From Rhodobacteraceae bacterium Alg231-30 (GTDB taxonomy: Bacteria; Pseudomonadota; Alphaproteobacteria; Rhodobacterales; Rhodobacteraceae): 64,000 nucleotides of DNA. Position numbers and translations under genes: made by a program. Under the pieces are notes generated by a model. It made no database searches, was not told where the DNA came from, and worked only from the letters and a program-made list of their open reading frames with translations. Shown in pieces: positions 8,115 through 17,219 of the stretch; position 1 is the stretch's first letter, and each line of letters begins with the position of its first letter. The stretch spans positions 458,767-522,766 of the forward strand of contig FREU01000001.1 of NCBI GenBank assembly GCA_900143615.1. The letters run 5' to 3'.

Positions 8115-8825
8115 ATGTGGCGTGGTTTGTTTCCGCTCACTTTGCTTTTTGGTCTTATCTTAAGCCTGAGCTCGGTTGTGTGGGCTCAGGGAGGGGATTT
8201 AGACGCTGGCAAAAAGGTCTTTAAAAAGTGCCAGGGCTGTCATCAGTTGGGCGAAGGTGCCGAGCACCGCATTGGGCCGCATCTCAACGCATTGTTTGGT
8301 CGTAAAGCCGCTGGAGCAGCAGAGTTCAAATACTCCAAGAGTTTTAAACGTGCCGGTGCTGGTGGGTTGGTTTGGCATGCCGATACTCTTGATACCTTTC
8401 TGGAAAATCCGCGTGCGATGACCAGTGGCACGCGGATGAGTTTTGCTGGCATCAAGAAGGCGGAAGACCGCGCCAATCTAATCGCCTATTTGCGAGAGTT
8501 TTCTGACAATCCGGCGGACATTCCCGAGGCTGATCCAACCGCGCGGGGTACGGATCATGACCTTGACCCGGCGATTTTGGCGCTGCAAGGCGATCCGGAA
8601 TATGGCGCGTATCTGAGTGGCGAGTGCACAACCTGTCATCAAGCGGCAGGGGGCGATGCGGGAATTCCATCGATTGTTTTGTGGCCGGAGGATGACTTTG
8701 TCGTCGCAATGCATGCTTACAAAAATCAGAAACGAATTCATCCGGTGATGCAGATGATTGCCGGACGTTTGGGAGACGAGGAAATAGCGGCGCTGGCGGC
8801 TTATTTTGCGGTGCTGGAAGAGTGA
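8115..8825 (+). CDS. soxE: SoxE, diheme cytochrome c
   Basis: The ATG at 8115 begins MWRGLFPLTLLFG, a clear signal peptide; upstream in-frame starts would lie inside soxD. The 236-residue protein has two heme motifs, CQGCH in the first domain and CTTCH in the second. The first domain (FKKCQGCHQLGEG...FKYSKSF...MSFAGIKK) is a near-duplicate of the SoxD C-terminal domain. The second is shorter and c-type. In Paracoccus, SoxEF is a flavocytochrome c sulfide dehydrogenase-like pair that is not essential for the core Sox reaction. Confidence 0.92.
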   Translation: MWRGLFPLTLLFGLILSLSSVVWAQGGDLDAGKKVFKKCQGCHQLGEGAEHRIGPHLNALFGRKAAGAAEFKYSKSFKRAGAGGLVWHADTLDTFLENPRAMTSGTRMSFAGIKKAEDRANLIAYLREFSDNPADIPEADPTARGTDHDLDPAILALQGDPEYGAYLSGECTTCHQAAGGDAGIPSIVLWPEDDFVVAMHAYKNQKRIHPVMQMIAGRLGDEEIAALAAYFAVLEE

Positions 8826-8846
8826 TTTTACAGGGAGGAAACAGCT

Positions 8847-10106
8847 ATGACTTTGAATAGGAGAAGCTTTATCGGGGCCTCAGTTGCGGCGGCAGCCGCT
8901 TTGAGTGCGCCGATGGTCAAGGCGATGGGCAAACCGCGCGTGGTTGTTGTGGGCGGCGGGGCTGGAGGAGCGACCGCTGCACGCTATATCGCTAAGGACA
9001 GCAAGGGCGCGGTTGATGTCACGCTGATTGAGCCGACGCGGAAATACTACACGTGTTTCTTCTCAAATCTTTATCTGGGTGGGTTCAAGGACATTGAAGA
9101 TATCGGCCATACGTATGGAGCGTTGGCTGCTGGCGGTGTGAATGTTGTGCATGACTGGGCTGTGGGTGTTGACCGCAACGCCAAGACTGTGTCGCTGGCC
9201 GGTGGTGCGGTGCTGCCCTATGACAATTTGATCCTGTCACCCGGTATCGATTTTGTCGAAGGTGCCGTTGAGGGCTGGGATGTGTCCGCGCAAAACGCCA
9301 TGCCGCATGCGTATAAGGCAGGGTCGCAGTCCGAACTTTTGAAAGCACAGTTAATGGCGATGCCGGAAGGCGGTGTGTTTGCCATGGTGGCGCCGCCCAA
9401 TCCGTTCCGCTGCCCCCCCGGGCCGTATGAGCGTGTGTCGATGGTGGCGCATTTCCTGAAGGAAAATAATCCTACCGCTAAGATCATCGTGGCAGACCCA
9501 AAGTCGAAGTTCTCTAAAATGGGATTGTTCCAAGAAGGTTGGGCCAACCATTACGAAGGGATGGTTGATTGGATCGGAGAGGATTTTGGCGGCGGCAATG
9601 TGTCGGTGGATCCAAGTGCGATGACTGTGACCATTGATGGTGAAGTCACCAAGGTGGATGTCTGCAACGTGATCCCAGCAATGAAAGCGGGTCGGATTGC
9701 CGAATTGGCCGGTGTGACGGATGGCAATTGGGCTCCGGTTAACGCGGCTGATATGTCGACTAAGGCAGATGCGGATATCTATGTACTGGGCGACGCAAGC
9801 CAACAGGGCGATATGCCCAAGTCGGGTTTCTCGGCCAACAGCCAAGCCAAGGTCTGTGCCAACGCGGTGCGTGGTGCGCTGACAGGCTCCAAAGTGTTCC
9901 CTGCCAAGTTTGCCAACACCTGCTGGTCACTGATTGCGCCAAATGATGGCGTCAAAGTAGGGGCAACATATGAGGCAACCGCGGAGAAAATTGCCAAAGT
10001 GGATGGCTTTATCTCACAGACTGGCGAAACCTCGGATGTGCGCAAGGCAACCTATATGGAATCTGAGGGTTGGTATAGTGGCATCACAAACGACATGATG
10101 GGCTAA
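8847..10106 (+). CDS. soxF: SoxF, flavoprotein subunit of flavocytochrome c sulfide dehydrogenase type
   Basis: This 419-residue protein has a Tat-type leader (NRRSFIGASVAAAAALS) and an FAD-binding dinucleotide fold VVVVGGGAGGATAARYI (about 32-48). Candidate redox cysteines lie in KYYTCFFSN, NPFRCPPGPYE and FANTCWSL. A late FAD segment reads IYVLGDASQQGDMPKSGFSANSQ, broken here by no gaps. The family oxidises sulfide and passes electrons to its cytochrome partner, here SoxE. GGGAGGAAACAGCT precedes the ATG. A GC-rich hairpin follows the gene. Confidence 0.94.
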   Translation: MTLNRRSFIGASVAAAAALSAPMVKAMGKPRVVVVGGGAGGATAARYIAKDSKGAVDVTLIEPTRKYYTCFFSNLYLGGFKDIEDIGHTYGALAAGGVNVVHDWAVGVDRNAKTVSLAGGAVLPYDNLILSPGIDFVEGAVEGWDVSAQNAMPHAYKAGSQSELLKAQLMAMPEGGVFAMVAPPNPFRCPPGPYERVSMVAHFLKENNPTAKIIVADPKSKFSKMGLFQEGWANHYEGMVDWIGEDFGGGNVSVDPSAMTVTIDGEVTKVDVCNVIPAMKAGRIAELAGVTDGNWAPVNAADMSTKADADIYVLGDASQQGDMPKSGFSANSQAKVCANAVRGALTGSKVFPAKFANTCWSLIAPNDGVKVGATYEATAEKIAKVDGFISQTGETSDVRKATYMESEGWYSGITNDMMG

Positions 10107-10113
10107 GTGTTTT

Positions 10114-10152
10114 GTCCTGCCCCCTTTGAGCGCGCGCAGAGGGGACGGGACG
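10114..10152 (+). terminator. GC-rich hairpin after soxF
   Basis: GTCCTGCCCCCTTT pairs with AGAGGGGACGGGAC across a GCGC-rich loop, with one mismatch and two G-T pairs. There is no T-run, so it could be a Rho-assisted end, a processing site or an mRNA-stabilising structure between soxF and the DUF302 gene. Confidence 0.45.
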
Positions 10153-10192
10153 CAAAGCGCCCATGGGCGCATAAAGGGAAGAGGAGACTCCC

Positions 10193-10621
10193 ATGAGAAA
10201 TCTATTGTTCACCCTGCCATTGTTTTGCGCGACGGCGGTATCGGCGGGGGATGCGATGACAACGGCTTATGATGGCAGCTTTGATGACGCGACATTTGCG
10301 GTGGAGAGCGCGATTGTGGATCGCGGGTTGGTCATCGACTATGTCAGCCATGTTGGCGAAATGTTGAACCGCACTGGAGGTGACGTCGGCAGTTCGACAG
10401 AGATTTTCAAAGCGGCAGATATTTTCTTGTTCTGCTCGGCGGTTGTGTCGCGTGAGGTCATGGAAGCTGATCCGATGAATATTGCGCATTGTCCCTATGG
10501 TGTTTTTGTGACCGAGACAGATGCAGGCGTTGCAATTGGACACCGTGACTACCCCGACGGGGCGATGCAAAAGGTCGAAGACCTCTTGGCAGATATTGTG
10601 GCTGAAGCTGCAGCGAACTGA
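10193..10621 (+). CDS. DUF302-family periplasmic protein
   Basis: This 142-residue protein has a signal peptide (MRNLLFTLPLFCATAVSAGD). The rest matches the DUF302 pattern: FDDATFAVESAIVDRGLVI near the N-terminus, then an IFLFCSA segment and the ending ADPMNIAHCPYGVFVTET. The biochemical function of the family is unknown, but members often accompany sulfur-oxidation genes. An AAGAGGAGACTCCC site precedes the ATG. It is probably the last gene of the sox unit, ending at a bidirectional terminator. Confidence 0.8.
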   Translation: MRNLLFTLPLFCATAVSAGDAMTTAYDGSFDDATFAVESAIVDRGLVIDYVSHVGEMLNRTGGDVGSSTEIFKAADIFLFCSAVVSREVMEADPMNIAHCPYGVFVTETDAGVAIGHRDYPDGAMQKVEDLLADIVAEAAAN

Positions 10622-10643
10622 TTGCCTTTTCAGGGCTCGTGAT

Positions 10644-10677
10644 AAACGCGGCGCTTTTTCAAAAGAGAGCCGCGTTT
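10644..10677. terminator. Bidirectional terminator between DUF302 gene and YeeE/YedE gene
   Basis: AAACGCGGC and GCCGCGTTT form a perfect 9-bp stem around a 16-nt loop, exactly filling the space between two convergent genes. T-rich flanks on both strands fit shared termination. Confidence 0.75.
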
Positions 10678-11721
10678 CTACGTCGGCTGTCTCTGAAGAA
10701 CTTGAGTGAGTAACGCGCCGATCCACATGGCGAACACAGCTAGCCACGCTGTGAGAGACAGGGCAGACCCGCCAGTTACACCAGAACCAACAGCACAGCC
10801 GCCTGCCAGCATGGCCCCAAAACCCATGAGAATTCCGCCGAGAAGATACCGCTCCATCGGGGTATCGGAGCCAAATCGCTGAATGCGCGCTTCGTTTTTT
10901 AGCAGCGCGATGATCAAGGCACCGATGAATACACCAGGCACCAAGCCCGTTCCAAAGTCGCGGATCAGAGATGGCGTATTGATCAGCGCCATCAGTGTAT
11001 CGGTGGAAGAACCTGTGAAGGTCACAGATTGAACCGAGACCACTTCAAAAGAATTCTGTGCCAAGACATAAGTGAGCCACCAACCCAGCCAGACGGCGAA
11101 GCCAACCATCAGAGAAGAGAACATTTTTGAGACGTTGAGGTGGCGGCCCTTCGCAAAAATGAGGGCTGCGAGGAGCGAGAGGGCTGCCAAGAGAACCACG
11201 GCTTCTCTTGGTAATGACAAGATGAAGGAGAGCTCGCGACCATGGCCGCCTTCGATGATCCATAAGGTAGAGAGTTTTTCACGCGCCGGTGAAAGTGCGC
11301 CACGTAGTGCGGCCTGTGCGGTCAGGGTCAAAATGAGGCCCGTCACCATGGCGCGAAGGTTTCCTGAGGCAGACAGGATCAGCAGGCGGCTGGCGCAGCC
11401 GCGGGCCAAGATCATGCCGACACCAAACATAAGTCCGCCGATAATTGCACCTGATAGGCTGCCAACGCTGGCAAGTTGGCGGCTTTCACTAAGGTCCAGC
11501 CATTCAAATAGAATAGAGAGTTGTGTGAGGAACAGCGCGGTGAAAAACACAATCAGCCAAATGGCCAGTTTTGGTCCCGCTTGACCCGAGGCAACTTCGG
11601 CAGTGGCGGCGCGCAAGCAAAAACGAGAGTGGTAGGCGCTTGCTCCAAAGATCAGTCCGACGATGGCGCCGATCATCATAAGCAAATTGTCTTCTGCGAA
11701 CCTATCGATAAGATGTTCCAC
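10678..11721 (-). CDS. YeeE/YedE-family sulfur-compound permease
   Basis: This 347-residue polytopic membrane protein has a GTG start preceded by AAGGATAA. Three conserved cysteines are visible in YHSRFCLRAAT (about residue 36), LARGCASRLL (about 109) and LAGGCAVGSG (near the C-terminus). They sit in the short repeats typical of the YeeE/TsuA thiosulfate uptake family. The last gene of a three-gene minus-strand unit, it faces the sox cluster. Likely substrates are thiosulfate or a related sulfane compound, by family and context. It begins 37 nt after the upstream MBL gene. Confidence 0.87.
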   Translation of the reverse strand: MEHLIDRFAEDNLLMMIGAIVGLIFGASAYHSRFCLRAATAEVASGQAGPKLAIWLIVFFTALFLTQLSILFEWLDLSESRQLASVGSLSGAIIGGLMFGVGMILARGCASRLLILSASGNLRAMVTGLILTLTAQAALRGALSPAREKLSTLWIIEGGHGRELSFILSLPREAVVLLAALSLLAALIFAKGRHLNVSKMFSSLMVGFAVWLGWWLTYVLAQNSFEVVSVQSVTFTGSSTDTLMALINTPSLIRDFGTGLVPGVFIGALIIALLKNEARIQRFGSDTPMERYLLGGILMGFGAMLAGGCAVGSGVTGGSALSLTAWLAVFAMWIGALLTQVLQRQPT

Positions 11722-11758
11722 GAGGGATTATCCTTTTGTGCCTCGCATGCAGAGGCGG

Positions 11759-12706
11759 CTATTCAAATTCCATTTGTTCATAGATTCGTCCGGCGTTTTT
11801 GGTCGCCAGTTCTTCGAAGGTATCTAAGTTTGCATAAGGCGATTGATCGACATAGTAGGCCTCAGCAAGATCTCCTCCTGCGTCCAGATGTGCGCCAACT
11901 TGCTCGCGCAAATACACTAGGTAGTCGCGGGTGTAGCGGCGCACTTGCGCGAGATTAGTGGGATGGCCGTGACCGGGGATGACATAGGTGGGAGCGAGCG
12001 GTTCAAACACAGTGTCCCAAGTCTCGATCCAGTCGGCCGTCATAGTGTCTTCAAAGATTGGCAACATCCGTTCGTGAAAGGCCATGTCGCCCGCAATCAC
12101 GAGGCTTTGCTCAGGTAGCCAGACGGATATGTCGCCTGCGCTATGGGCGGGGCCAAGGTTGCGCACCTCGATGTGATAGTCGCCCATGGTGATGTCATAT
12201 TGATCTTCAAAGGTTTCGGTGGGACCCGCAAGAGTTGTTCCTTCGGATTTGTCCTGATTGTAGCGCTGCATGCTGGACAGGATTTGCGGGCCGTATTCCT
12301 CAAATTCATGTGCGGCGTCCACATGGGCCAGAATGGGAACACCTTGTTCTGCCCAATAGGAATTACCGAGCATGGCATGACCTTGACCATTTTCATTGAT
12401 GATCATGCGTACCGGTTGGTCTGTGATTGCTCTAATTTCTTGATGCAATGCCTCGGCCAAGACGTACGCCGCGCCACCATTCACAACGATGACGCCGTCG
12501 CCGGTGACAATGAAGCTGAGGTTATTATTGTGGCCAGTGTTCTCGTATGTCGGTGGCGCAGTGGCCCCAATGGCGGACCAAACGTTTGGAATGACTTCGA
12601 CGGGTTTGGAGTACAGCGGCGACGCGGGGTATTGGTCTGCAATGTCCTCGCTGGCCAGAAGCGGGAAGGGCAGGCAGAAGGCCGTGAGGCAGAACAAAGC
12701 TCTCAT
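11759..12706 (-). CDS. SoxH-like metallo-beta-lactamase-fold protein with altered metal motif
   Basis: This 315-residue protein has a signal peptide (RALFCLTAFCLPFPLLA). The MBL fold is recognisable from FIVTGDGVIVVNGG, GPAHSAGDISVWLPEQSLVIAGD and VIPGHGHP. The motif that is normally HxHxDH reads NENGQG (in MIINENGQGHAMLGN), so the first three metal-ligand positions are not His/Asp, while the later His/Asp positions remain. SoxH proteins of sox clusters belong to this superfamily and are of unsettled function. It overlaps the preceding MBL gene by 4 nt (ATGA), implying coupling. It may be a single-metal or non-hydrolytic paralogue. Confidence 0.8.
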   Translation of the reverse strand: MRALFCLTAFCLPFPLLASEDIADQYPASPLYSKPVEVIPNVWSAIGATAPPTYENTGHNNNLSFIVTGDGVIVVNGGAAYVLAEALHQEIRAITDQPVRMIINENGQGHAMLGNSYWAEQGVPILAHVDAAHEFEEYGPQILSSMQRYNQDKSEGTTLAGPTETFEDQYDITMGDYHIEVRNLGPAHSAGDISVWLPEQSLVIAGDMAFHERMLPIFEDTMTADWIETWDTVFEPLAPTYVIPGHGHPTNLAQVRRYTRDYLVYLREQVGAHLDAGGDLAEAYYVDQSPYANLDTFEELATKNAGRIYEQMEFE

Positions 12707-13620
12707 GTGTTTTCTCCTAGAAACGTCAGGCCTTTGCCGGATCGTTCAACACGCCCCATTCCACCTTCGGGGAAGTGGAACCCAATGACCGTGAGATCGT
12801 CTTTGAGAACGCGATCAAACAGGGCGACGCGGGTTTGTGCGCCCAATTCAGGGTCTTGATCTGAGGTGCTGTGCCAAGCTGGATTATGAAATGCCAAATG
12901 GTGGTTAACAATCGCATCACCGATGATCAGTGCCGCTTGCGATCCGGAGCGCACCTCAAAGCTCATGTGTCCCGGGGTGTGACCCGGGGTGGCAACCGAG
13001 GCGATGCCTGAGAGGATTTCTTGGCCATCATCAAAGCGTTCAAATAGGTCTTCCATCGTCTTTAGGCGGCGGTGGGCACCGGCTGCAAAAGTAACGCGTT
13101 GCTCGCCGATTGTATTGATGGTTTCAGGGTTCCACCAATAGTCCCACTCGGCGCGCCCCATCAGATGGGTTGCATTGGCAAACATCGGGTCGTCAAAGTC
13201 GTCGAGCAATCCCCATAGATGATCAGGGTGGGCGTGTGTGAAAACTACATGAGTGACATCTTCTGGGGTAAGATTGAGCGCTGCGAGGTTGTCGATCAAG
13301 CGACCTGCGGTGGGCATGAAATCAGGACCCGCTCCGACGTCAAAAAGTACGACGTTCTGGCCGTCTTGGTAAACCGTTACATTGCAACTTGGTTCTAAGG
13401 TTGAGCCCGCAAGATCGTATTTTTCTGTGACAAACTCTACATCTTTTGATGGGAGGTTTGAGAATGCGAAGTTCTTGGGGAGAACCAGGTGGCCATCGCT
13501 GACAGTTTGCAATGTCCCGCGACCGATGGATAGGCTTGCGAGGGCGCGTGTCGCAAATGTGGTGCAAGCAGCTGCGCCGCCAACATGTCGCAAAAATCTG
13601 CGTCGAGATAAATTGCTCAA
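12703..13620 (-). CDS. Tat-exported metallo-beta-lactamase-fold hydrolase
   Basis: A TTG start at 13620 is chosen because GGGGAGGAAG sits 4 nt further upstream and the twin-arginine leader (SRRRFLRHVGGAAACTTFATRALA) begins at once. An upstream ATG (13650) falls inside the operator-like palindrome and lacks a ribosome site. The 305-residue product keeps the full zinc motif THAHPDH, plus TPGHTPGH, GDAIVNHH and a late GFHFP. It is likely a periplasmic zinc hydrolase acting on a sulfur compound, analogous to SoxG/SoxH; substrate unknown. First gene of the MBL-MBL-YeeE unit. Confidence 0.85.
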   Translation of the reverse strand: MSNLSRRRFLRHVGGAAACTTFATRALASLSIGRGTLQTVSDGHLVLPKNFAFSNLPSKDVEFVTEKYDLAGSTLEPSCNVTVYQDGQNVVLFDVGAGPDFMPTAGRLIDNLAALNLTPEDVTHVVFTHAHPDHLWGLLDDFDDPMFANATHLMGRAEWDYWWNPETINTIGEQRVTFAAGAHRRLKTMEDLFERFDDGQEILSGIASVATPGHTPGHMSFEVRSGSQAALIIGDAIVNHHLAFHNPAWHSTSDQDPELGAQTRVALFDRVLKDDLTVIGFHFPEGGMGRVERSGKGLTFLGENT

Positions 13621-14309
13621 TCTACTTCCTCCCCGAAGAAATCTATACATATTGTAATATGTGATTGTGTTGGTTTGGGGAAGGGTGATTTTTGTCGCGG
13701 TAGACGGTGTCTCGCTAAATGTGACAGGTGTTAGGTGGGCGGGCGGAATAGCAACCTTGTCTTGGATCCCCCAAATGGAATGCGCTTTTGCGGGGCAGAA
13801 ATTGCGATTCTCTACTGTAGACATCGCGCTTGTTTGCCGGGTTCATCTGGTAAAGTTGAGCTTAGAAACCTGATACGATGGGACTTGCGGTGATTTCCTT
13901 CTGGTTAATTGATGTAAATGATGCGTAATAAAAACTGATGTCAAATCCGCGGGAAACAAGAGCCCCGAACGAAGGTTAAGGAAGGGACATTTCACTTTCG
14001 CACGTTCAAGAGAAGCTTGTTTCTATAGTGTTGTAGGAATGTATTCTTGGTGTCGCGGGTGGCCGAGGACAATAGAAATTTCGAGTTCTTCTAGTCGATC
14101 AAATGCTGCACCTATGCAGAAAACAAATACCAAACCCCCGCATTGAATTTCACAAACTGTCCGGTGCGTTCTATCCTTGTCGCGCTGCATGAAGACATCA
14201 GCTCAAGTCTGTGAGAAAGCATCTCAAACTCGAATATGAGCGCTATGTTCAATTGATGGTTTCAAATGCGCAGCGCAGGGAAGAGGCATCGCCCAGATTG
14301 GAGACCCGC
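13621..14309. other. Gene-poor spacer between MBL gene and ligA
   Basis: This stretch of about 690 nt holds the palindrome at 13646-13668 near its left end and no convincing gene. Short open frames (e.g. 13661-13873 plus) lack ribosome sites and recognisable features. A GTG at 14211 could extend ligA upstream but lacks a ribosome site. The ligA promoter must lie here, but no clear element was identified. Confidence 0.6.
13646..13668. promoter_or_regulatory. Putative SqrR/SoxR-type operator for the MBL-MBL-YeeE unit
   Basis: ACATATTGTAATATGT (13647-13662) is a perfect palindrome with a 2-nt centre. On the minus strand the extended site begins ACAATCACATATTACAATAT. It matches the soxS/soxV site at 18 of 23 aligned positions by eye. 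It lies 26 nt before the TTG start, which supports coregulation of this unit with sox. Confidence 0.62.
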
Positions 14310-14702
14310 ATGACAGAAAAAGACTATGATGACATTCCAGGAACTTTTGTTTTTGACGCGGACCGCTCGCGCGAGGGTTATTGGCTCAACCAGTTCTGCA
14401 TCTCATTGAGTAAGGAAAAGAACCGTCAAGCGATGCGCGACGATCCTGAAGCTCATATGAGCGGGTTTGCGATGACAGAAGATCAAAAGCAGGCGGTGCG
14501 CGATCGCGCGTGGAACCGCTTGCTCTCGCTCGGGGGCAATATTTACTACACCTCCAAGCTCGCGGCCTTTGACGGTATCAATTTCCAGGAATTGGCTGCG
14601 ATGATGACGGGTGTGAGCCGTGAAGAATATCGGGACATGATGCTTAAAGGGGGGCGCTCGATTGAGGGCAACCGGTCCAAATCCGAATGGGAGAAGAAAT
14701 AG
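14310..14702 (+). CDS. ligA: Protocatechuate 4,5-dioxygenase alpha subunit
   Basis: The ATG at 14310 has GGAG 6 nt upstream and gives 130 residues, close to characterised LigA (about 139); a GTG 33 codons earlier is less likely. The sequence IPGTFVFDADRSREGYWLNQFC and the later MTGVSREEYRDMMLKGG segment match the small helical alpha subunit, which caps the LigB active site. ligB follows one base after the stop. The pair performs extradiol (meta) cleavage of protocatechuate. Confidence 0.93.
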   Translation: MTEKDYDDIPGTFVFDADRSREGYWLNQFCISLSKEKNRQAMRDDPEAHMSGFAMTEDQKQAVRDRAWNRLLSLGGNIYYTSKLAAFDGINFQELAAMMTGVSREEYRDMMLKGGRSIEGNRSKSEWEKK

Positions 14703-15554
<852 letters not shown>

Positions 15555-15578
15555 TACTTATCAAAGGTTGAGTTTGTT

Positions 15579-15606
15579 GAGGGGCGCATTTCAGCGTCCC
15601 TCTTTG
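15579..15606 (+). terminator. Intrinsic terminator after ligB
   Basis: GAGGGGCGC and GCGTCCCTC form a 9-bp stem with one G-T pair, a 6-nt loop, and a TTTGT tail. It separates ligAB from the aminotransferase gene. Confidence 0.72.
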
Positions 15607-15689
15607 TCGTTTTGAGGCTGGCTGAAGGGTGGGGCGCGGCCTAAGCTGAGTTCGATAGATTGCTGGCCATCTTAGGAGAGGAAATTCGC

Positions 15690-16811
15690 ATGTATGTCGA
15701 ACCTTTTGGTGTCGAAATTTGGATGAACGAATGGGAAACCAAATGTGAGTTGAACCTTGCCGAGACTTGTGTCGAGAGCCTGACTATTGGCGAGTTACTG
15801 CATCTGGCAGGTAAGAACGACACTGATTTGTCCGAGCTATTATCTATGAAGATGACCTATGGTGCTATCGAAGGGTCCGATAGGCTGCGTCGTGCGATTG
15901 CTGAACTATACGAGCAGCTGACGCCACAGAACGTGATCGTCACCCACGGTACGATTGGCGCCAATATGTTGGTTCACAAGACCCTCGTGAGTGCGGGTGA
16001 TCATGTGGTCGCTGTGGTGCCGACATATCAGCAGCATTACTCCATTCCCTCAAGCATTGGCGCGGATGTGCAGAAGTTGAAGTTGCGCGAGGAGCAAGGT
16101 TTTCTCCCTGATCTGGACGCATTGCGCGCTATGGTCCGTCCAGACACGCAGTTGATTGCGCTTAATAATCCCAACAATCCGACAGGGGCCTTGATGGCCG
16201 GCGAGACATTGGAGAAGATTGCCGAAATTGCGCGATCTGTAGGGGCTTGGGTCCTATGTGATGAGGTGTATCGTGGCACGGATCAAGAGGGCGATGGCAT
16301 GACTGCGTCGATTTGTGATGTGTATGAAAAGGGCATCAGCACGGCAGGGATGTCCAAAGCATATTCTCTGGCGGGGTTGCGGTTGGGGTGGATTGCCGGG
16401 CCGCATGACGTGATTGAGGCCGTTTCAGTGCATCGTGATTATGACACCATATCAGTGGGCATGATTGATGATCATTTTGCGGCTTTGGCACTTGAGAACC
16501 GAAGTAAAGTTTTAGCGCGCAGTCACGCAATCACACGTGGAAACCTGGCTATTCTAGACGCATGGATGGCCACGCAGCCACGTTTGTCATGGGTGAAGCC
16601 GAGATCAGGGACAACTGCCCTAGTCAAATATGATCTGGATATGTCTTCTCGCGACTTCTGTATTGCTTTGCTGCGCGAAACAGGTGTGATGTTCACTCCG
16701 GGATCTGCCTTGGACATGGAAGGTTATGTGCGCGTCGGGTACGCAAATACGCCTTCGGTCTTAGTTGAAGGATTAGCACGTGTGGGAGAGTTTTTGTTAA
16801 GGCAGGCGTGA
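15690..16811 (+). CDS. PLP-dependent class I/II aminotransferase
   Basis: The ATG at 15690, preceded by AGGAGAGG, begins MYVEPFGVEIW and gives 373 residues. Fold-type I features are clear: NNPNNPTGALM, the VLCDEVYRG aspartate/tyrosine strand, the PLP lysine in GMSKAYSLAGLRLGW, and the late VRVGYAN. The sequence style resembles the small subfamily that includes capreomycidine-synthase-like enzymes, but the substrate cannot be assigned. It follows ligAB on the same strand but after a terminator, so it may be a separate unit. Confidence 0.82.
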   Translation: MYVEPFGVEIWMNEWETKCELNLAETCVESLTIGELLHLAGKNDTDLSELLSMKMTYGAIEGSDRLRRAIAELYEQLTPQNVIVTHGTIGANMLVHKTLVSAGDHVVAVVPTYQQHYSIPSSIGADVQKLKLREEQGFLPDLDALRAMVRPDTQLIALNNPNNPTGALMAGETLEKIAEIARSVGAWVLCDEVYRGTDQEGDGMTASICDVYEKGISTAGMSKAYSLAGLRLGWIAGPHDVIEAVSVHRDYDTISVGMIDDHFAALALENRSKVLARSHAITRGNLAILDAWMATQPRLSWVKPRSGTTALVKYDLDMSSRDFCIALLRETGVMFTPGSALDMEGYVRVGYANTPSVLVEGLARVGEFLLRQA

Positions 16812-17219
16812 TCCACATGAGGCAATTGGCAGTTAAAATTTTTGCCTAATGGCTTATTGCATCCCCTGAAATCGGGGAGCGAAAATTGACTATTCGGCTG
16901 ACATTTTTGTGCCAACAAGCGCGGAGACAAGCAGCTTCCTAAGCTGCGATAAGGTTTTGAAGTGCGGGTGGCGCATGATGCTAGCGAGCGGCTTTAAGGA
17001 TCACATGATGCTGTTTGCGCCAAAGATGGCGTGGCAACGACAGATGGAGTTAAAGACGGCAATGGTGCCGTAAGCCATGAAGCGGGCTCAACCTTGGAGT
17101 GGGCAACGAGTCCGGATTGCTGGCACGTTTTTCGAAGACGCCCAAAAGCAATACAGATGGCCTAATGGGCGAATGGTTTCATGTGCATCTGGTTGGTAGT
17201 TTTCAGGGGTGGCGGTTTT
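16812..17219. other. Gene-free spacer, possibly a degraded remnant
   Basis: This stretch of about 410 nt between a plus-strand aminotransferase and the end of a minus-strand LysR gene has stops in all frames and no recognised gene. A middle part (about 16960-17170) has codon-like composition on both strands, with short fragments such as GFKDHMMLFAPK. It might be a decayed gene or insertion sequence, but nothing identifies it. Confidence 0.35.

Noticed and set aside
13621-13824. Upstream extension of the Tat MBL gene to 13824 or to ATG 13650
   Set aside because: The twin-arginine leader and GGGGAGGAAG fix the start at TTG 13620; the extension covers the operator palindrome.
13661-13873. 70-codon plus-strand frame next to the palindrome at 13646
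   Set aside because: It begins inside the operator region, lacks a ribosome site and resembles no family.
14211-14309. GTG start extending ligA by 33 residues
   Set aside because: No ribosome site; LigA similarity begins after the ATG at 14310, which has GGAG at proper spacing.
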